Shown here: one piece after another, positions 5,671 through 7,824 of the stretch
Layout: each line of letters starts with the position of its first letter
How positions within the stretch are numbered: the first letter of the stretch is position 1
Source of the DNA: AB-629-J13 sp964496365
Lineage (GTDB): Bacteria; Fidelibacterota; Marinisomatia; Marinisomatales; AB-629-J13
DNA: 7,824 bases
Reading direction: 5' to 3'
Assembly: GCA_964496365.1 (NCBI GenBank)
Contig: CAZBZK010000075.1
Span: forward strand, 1-7,824
Notes under the pieces: model-generated
The model's input: the letters and a program-made list of their open reading frames with translations, nothing else
The model's database searches: none
Told to the model about the DNA's origin: nothing
Position numbers and translations under genes: made by a program

Positions 5671-5699
5671 ACATTTTTTATGAATTGAAGAAAAAATAA
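5667..5699 (+). other. 10-codon mini-ORF bridging nuoA and nuoB
   Basis: ATG 5667 overlaps the nuoA stop as ATGA. The frame reads MNIFYELKKK and ends at TAA 5697-5699, one base before the nuoB ATG. It may only serve to carry ribosomes from nuoA to nuoB. Short frames like this arise easily by chance in AT-rich DNA, so I do not call it a gene. Confidence 0.2.
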
Positions 5700-5700
5700 A

Positions 5701-6192
5701 ATGGGTGTTTTAGAAAATAAATTCAAAGATAATATCATTGTCGAATCGTTGGATAAACTATTGGGATGGGCTCGATCCACTTCTCCATGGTTTTTTCAAT
5801 TTGGATTGGCATGTTGTGCAATAGAAATGATGGCATCCGCCGCCAGTCGTCATGATCTCATGCGGATTGGGATGATACCTCGATCTTCACCTCGACAAGC
5901 GGATGTGATGATAGTTGCCGGTACGGTTACACTAAAAATGGCGACTCGGGTAAAAAAATTATATGAACAAATGGCAGATCCAAAATATGTGATCTCTATG
6001 GGTAGTTGTGCTACCAGTGGCGGTCCCTATTGGCAACATGGATATCATGTGTTAAAAGGTGTGGATTTGGTTGTACCAGTTGATGTGTATGTCCCCGGTT
6101 GTCCGCCCCGTCCTGAAGCACTGATTGAGGGATTGCTAAGACTTCAAGAAAAAATTCAATCCGAACGTCCGTTGACCCAAATGTCTGTATGA
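5701..6192 (+). CDS. nuoB: NADH-quinone oxidoreductase subunit B
   Basis: NuoB is the peripheral complex I subunit that holds [4Fe-4S] cluster N2, the last cluster before quinone. The four ligands are visible: adjacent Cys38 and Cys39 in GLACCAIEMM, Cys103 in MGSCATSGG and Cys134 in VPGCPPRPEA. The segment ASRHDLMRIGMIPRSSPRQADV (48-69) is the conserved quinone-side loop. The 163-aa length is typical of short NuoB. The ATG at 5701 is preceded only by a weak GAAG at 5687-5690. The stop overlaps the nuoC start (ATGA at 6189-6192). Confidence 0.97.
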   Translation: MGVLENKFKDNIIVESLDKLLGWARSTSPWFFQFGLACCAIEMMASAASRHDLMRIGMIPRSSPRQADVMIVAGTVTLKMATRVKKLYEQMADPKYVISMGSCATSGGPYWQHGYHVLKGVDLVVPVDVYVPGCPPRPEALIEGLLRLQEKIQSERPLTQMSV

Positions 6193-6683
6193 CATTCGAA
6201 GATATTAAATCTATCATCTCAAAAGAATTTAAGAACGATTTAATTGAGAAATCTGAATCTGAAGACGGGGTTATCTATATTTTACCCAAACACTGGAATG
6301 AAATCGCACAATTTTTACAGTCCGATGAATCTCTTTCCATGGACCAGTTGGAATGTCTCACAGGAGTTGATCTTGGTACCGAAAGCAATTTGGAAGTGAG
6401 ATATAATTTACATTCTATGAAGCACAGACATAAAATTGAAATACGTATTGAAACGGACCGATCGAACCCAATTATACCTTCCGTTGAACAGGTTTGGAGA
6501 ATGGCGGATTGGTTCGAACGAGAAGCGTATGATATGGTAGGTATTAAATTTGAAGGTCATCGAGATATGACCCGGATTCTATGTCCAGATGATTGGGAAG
6601 GTTATCCTTTAAGAAAAGATTATGAGGTTCAAGAGACTTATCACGGAATTGTTGTTCCTAAAATAAAGGAAGGCTGGGACTAA
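6189..6683 (+). CDS. nuoC: NADH-quinone oxidoreductase subunit C
   Basis: NuoC (30-kDa type) is a peripheral-arm subunit that packs on NuoD. The family signature is complete at 109-145: WFEREAYDMVGIKFEGH, then RILCPDDWEGYPLRKDY. The N-terminal half (1-90) is the variable alpha/beta part and ends in MKHRHKIEIRIE. The protein has 164 residues and is separate from NuoD, unlike the fused NuoCD of E. coli. It has no Shine-Dalgarno sequence and starts inside the nuoB stop. Its TAA shares one base with the nuoD ATG (TAATG at 6681-6685). Confidence 0.96.
   Translation: MTFEDIKSIISKEFKNDLIEKSESEDGVIYILPKHWNEIAQFLQSDESLSMDQLECLTGVDLGTESNLEVRYNLHSMKHRHKIEIRIETDRSNPIIPSVEQVWRMADWFEREAYDMVGIKFEGHRDMTRILCPDDWEGYPLRKDYEVQETYHGIVVPKIKEGWD
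6665..6673 (+). promoter_or_regulatory. Shine-Dalgarno site for nuoD
   Basis: AAAGGAAGG lies within the last codons of nuoC, nine bases before the nuoD ATG at 6683. It is the clearest ribosome binding site in the nuo run. Confidence 0.5.
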
Positions 6684-7795
6684 TGCAGACCGAGCACATG
6701 GTCATCAACATGGGGCCACAACATCCCAGTACTCATGGAGTGCTTAGGTTGAAGGTAAAAACAGATGGAGAAATTGTGTCTGATGTTTATCCTGTAATTG
6801 GATATTTACATCGCTGTTTTGAAAAACACGCAGAAAGTCTTACCTATGATCAGGTGATTCCGTTTACAGACCGGTGTGATTATCTTGCCGCTATGAACAT
6901 GAATTTTGGTTATGTGGTCGCAGTGGAAGAACTCATGGATTTAAAAGTCCCGGAACGTGTTGAATATATTCGGATCATAATGGGAGAGTTGAATCGAATT
7001 GCCAGTCATTTACTTGCATTGGGAGTTTATGGGTTGGACATAGGTGCTTTCACTCCATTTCTTTATATGTTTCGAGACCGAGAAAGAATTTTGGATATTT
7101 TTGAGCTTACCTGCGGAGCAAGACTCCTTTACAATTACATGTGGGTTGGAGGTGTTTCTCATGATCTTCCCAATAATTTTGAAACTATTTTAACTGATTT
7201 TTTAGATTATTTCGAACCAAAAATTCAAGAATATAACGACTTGTTAACCTTCAATAAAATTTTCATTGAACGAACGGCAGACGTCGGAGTTCTTCCTCCG
7301 GATGTTGCCATCAGTTATGGGGTGTCCGGCCCCAATTTGAGAGCGTCAGGAGTTAATTGGGATGTGAGACGAGATGAACCGTATTCCATCTATGAAAAAT
7401 TTGATTTTGAAATTCCATTGGGACTAGGCGAAATGGGTACGGTCGGAGATTGTTGGGACCGATATTGGGTACGAATTAAAGAGATAGAACAATCCTGTAA
7501 AATTTTACGTCAAGCATTGAAACAGACTCCGGATTCTGGGGATGTTCATGCAATGATTCCAAAAAAAATTCGTCCGCCCAAAGGATCCGTTTATCGGAGA
7601 ACAGAAAGCCCCCGAGGGGATTTAGGATATTATATAGTTAGTGATGGTTCACCAGTTCCGTACCGATTGAAAATGCGATCTCCTGCATTTACCGCATTAA
7701 GTGTGCTTGGAGAGTTATCAAAAGGATGGATGTTATCGGATATTATTGCAATTTTAGGTAGTCTCGACATCGTTTTGGGAGAAATTGACCGATGA
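6683..7795 (+). CDS. nuoD: NADH-quinone oxidoreductase subunit D
   Basis: NuoD (49-kDa type) forms the quinone pocket with NuoB. The N-terminal strand reads NMGPQHPSTHGVLRL (9-23). His18, and Tyr67 in RCDYLAAM, are spaced as the quinone-contacting His38/Tyr87 of Thermus Nqo4 (from memory). Other landmarks are GYLHRCFEKHAE (40-51), RIIMGELNRIASHLLALG (97-114), VSGPNLRASGVNWDVRRDEPY (214-234), ESPRGDLGYYIVSDGS (308-323) and the end DIIAILGSLDIVLGEIDR, all typical. At 370 aa it is a non-fused short form. The start is supported by AAAGGAAGG upstream and by the family N-terminus. The stop overlaps the next ATG (ATGA at 7792-7795). Confidence 0.97.
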   Translation: MQTEHMVINMGPQHPSTHGVLRLKVKTDGEIVSDVYPVIGYLHRCFEKHAESLTYDQVIPFTDRCDYLAAMNMNFGYVVAVEELMDLKVPERVEYIRIIMGELNRIASHLLALGVYGLDIGAFTPFLYMFRDRERILDIFELTCGARLLYNYMWVGGVSHDLPNNFETILTDFLDYFEPKIQEYNDLLTFNKIFIERTADVGVLPPDVAISYGVSGPNLRASGVNWDVRRDEPYSIYEKFDFEIPLGLGEMGTVGDCWDRYWVRIKEIEQSCKILRQALKQTPDSGDVHAMIPKKIRPPKGSVYRRTESPRGDLGYYIVSDGSPVPYRLKMRSPAFTALSVLGELSKGWMLSDIIAILGSLDIVLGEIDR

Positions 7796-7824
7796 CCGTC
7801 GATTATTTAATTCAATGGTTTTCG
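7792..7824 (+). CDS. nuoH: Probable NADH-quinone oxidoreductase subunit H, N-terminal 11 codons (partial)
   Basis: An ORF starting in the nuoD stop reads MTVDYLIQWFS and runs off the window. GGGAG at 7777-7781 lies ten bases upstream. The short, hydrophobic-leaning start suits the first membrane helix of NuoH, the usual gene after nuoD in ABCD-HIJKLMN clusters, and does not suit soluble NuoE. Eleven residues cannot prove it. If correct, nuoEFG are not in their E. coli position. Confidence 0.55.
   Translation, partial: MTVDYLIQWFS

Noticed and set aside
1..7824. CRISPR, insertion sequence, prophage, toxin-antitoxin, retron or other defence system
   Set aside because: No direct-repeat arrays, transposase or phage genes, or unexplained long ORFs are visible. 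Every substantial coding region matches a housekeeping family.

Overview
The window is a compact stretch of bacterial chromosome, AT-rich (roughly 40% GC by eye), with 13 protein-coding genes, two of them cut by the window edges. All of them can be assigned to known families. I see no tRNA, rRNA, insertion sequence, prophage, CRISPR array or defence system. The gene content and the mostly weak Shine-Dalgarno signals suggest an uncultivated member of the Bacteroidetes/Chlorobi (FCB) group, possibly Marinimicrobia-like. The pointers are a tiny AURKAIP1/COX24-type ribosomal protein, separate nuoC and nuoD, and a nuoABCD cluster that runs straight into what looks like nuoH. The taxonomic call is inference only.

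Region 1 (1-3788, + strand) is a tightly packed run of seven genes: the end of a LysM-domain protein, sppA (S49 signal peptide peptidase), an HU/IHF-family DNA-binding protein, a 31-residue very basic AURKAIP1/COX24-like protein, xseA and xseB (both subunits of exonuclease VII) and nadK (NAD kinase). Several junctions are ATGA overlaps or gaps of only a few tens of bases, so the run is probably one transcript that mixes envelope maintenance, nucleoid structure, translation, DNA repair and cofactor supply.

Region 2 (3845-5148, - strand) is a two-gene unit: a monofunctional proline dehydrogenase, followed through an ATGA overlap by a small CoA-binding-domain protein. It converges on nadK, with a gap of only 56 bp and no convincing terminator.

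Region 3 (5149-5274) is the only real intergenic control region. It is a 126-bp, very AT-rich divergent spacer with a candidate sigma-70-like promoter in each direction and a 9-bp inverted repeat over the proline dehydrogenase promoter.

Region 4 (5275-7824, + strand) is the start of a respiratory complex I operon: nuoA, nuoB, nuoC, nuoD and the first 11 codons of a probable nuoH. All the junctions overlap except nuoA-nuoB, which a 10-codon mini-ORF bridges exactly. Proline oxidation delivers electrons to the membrane quinone pool, and complex I also reduces quinone, so the divergent pair joins two routes into the same respiratory chain.

The most useful item not found by a simple ORF scan is the 31-residue gene at 1283-1378. 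The rest of the window is ordinary housekeeping sequence. I found no strong evidence for an undescribed system, and the findings below are mainly about gene organisation and regulation.
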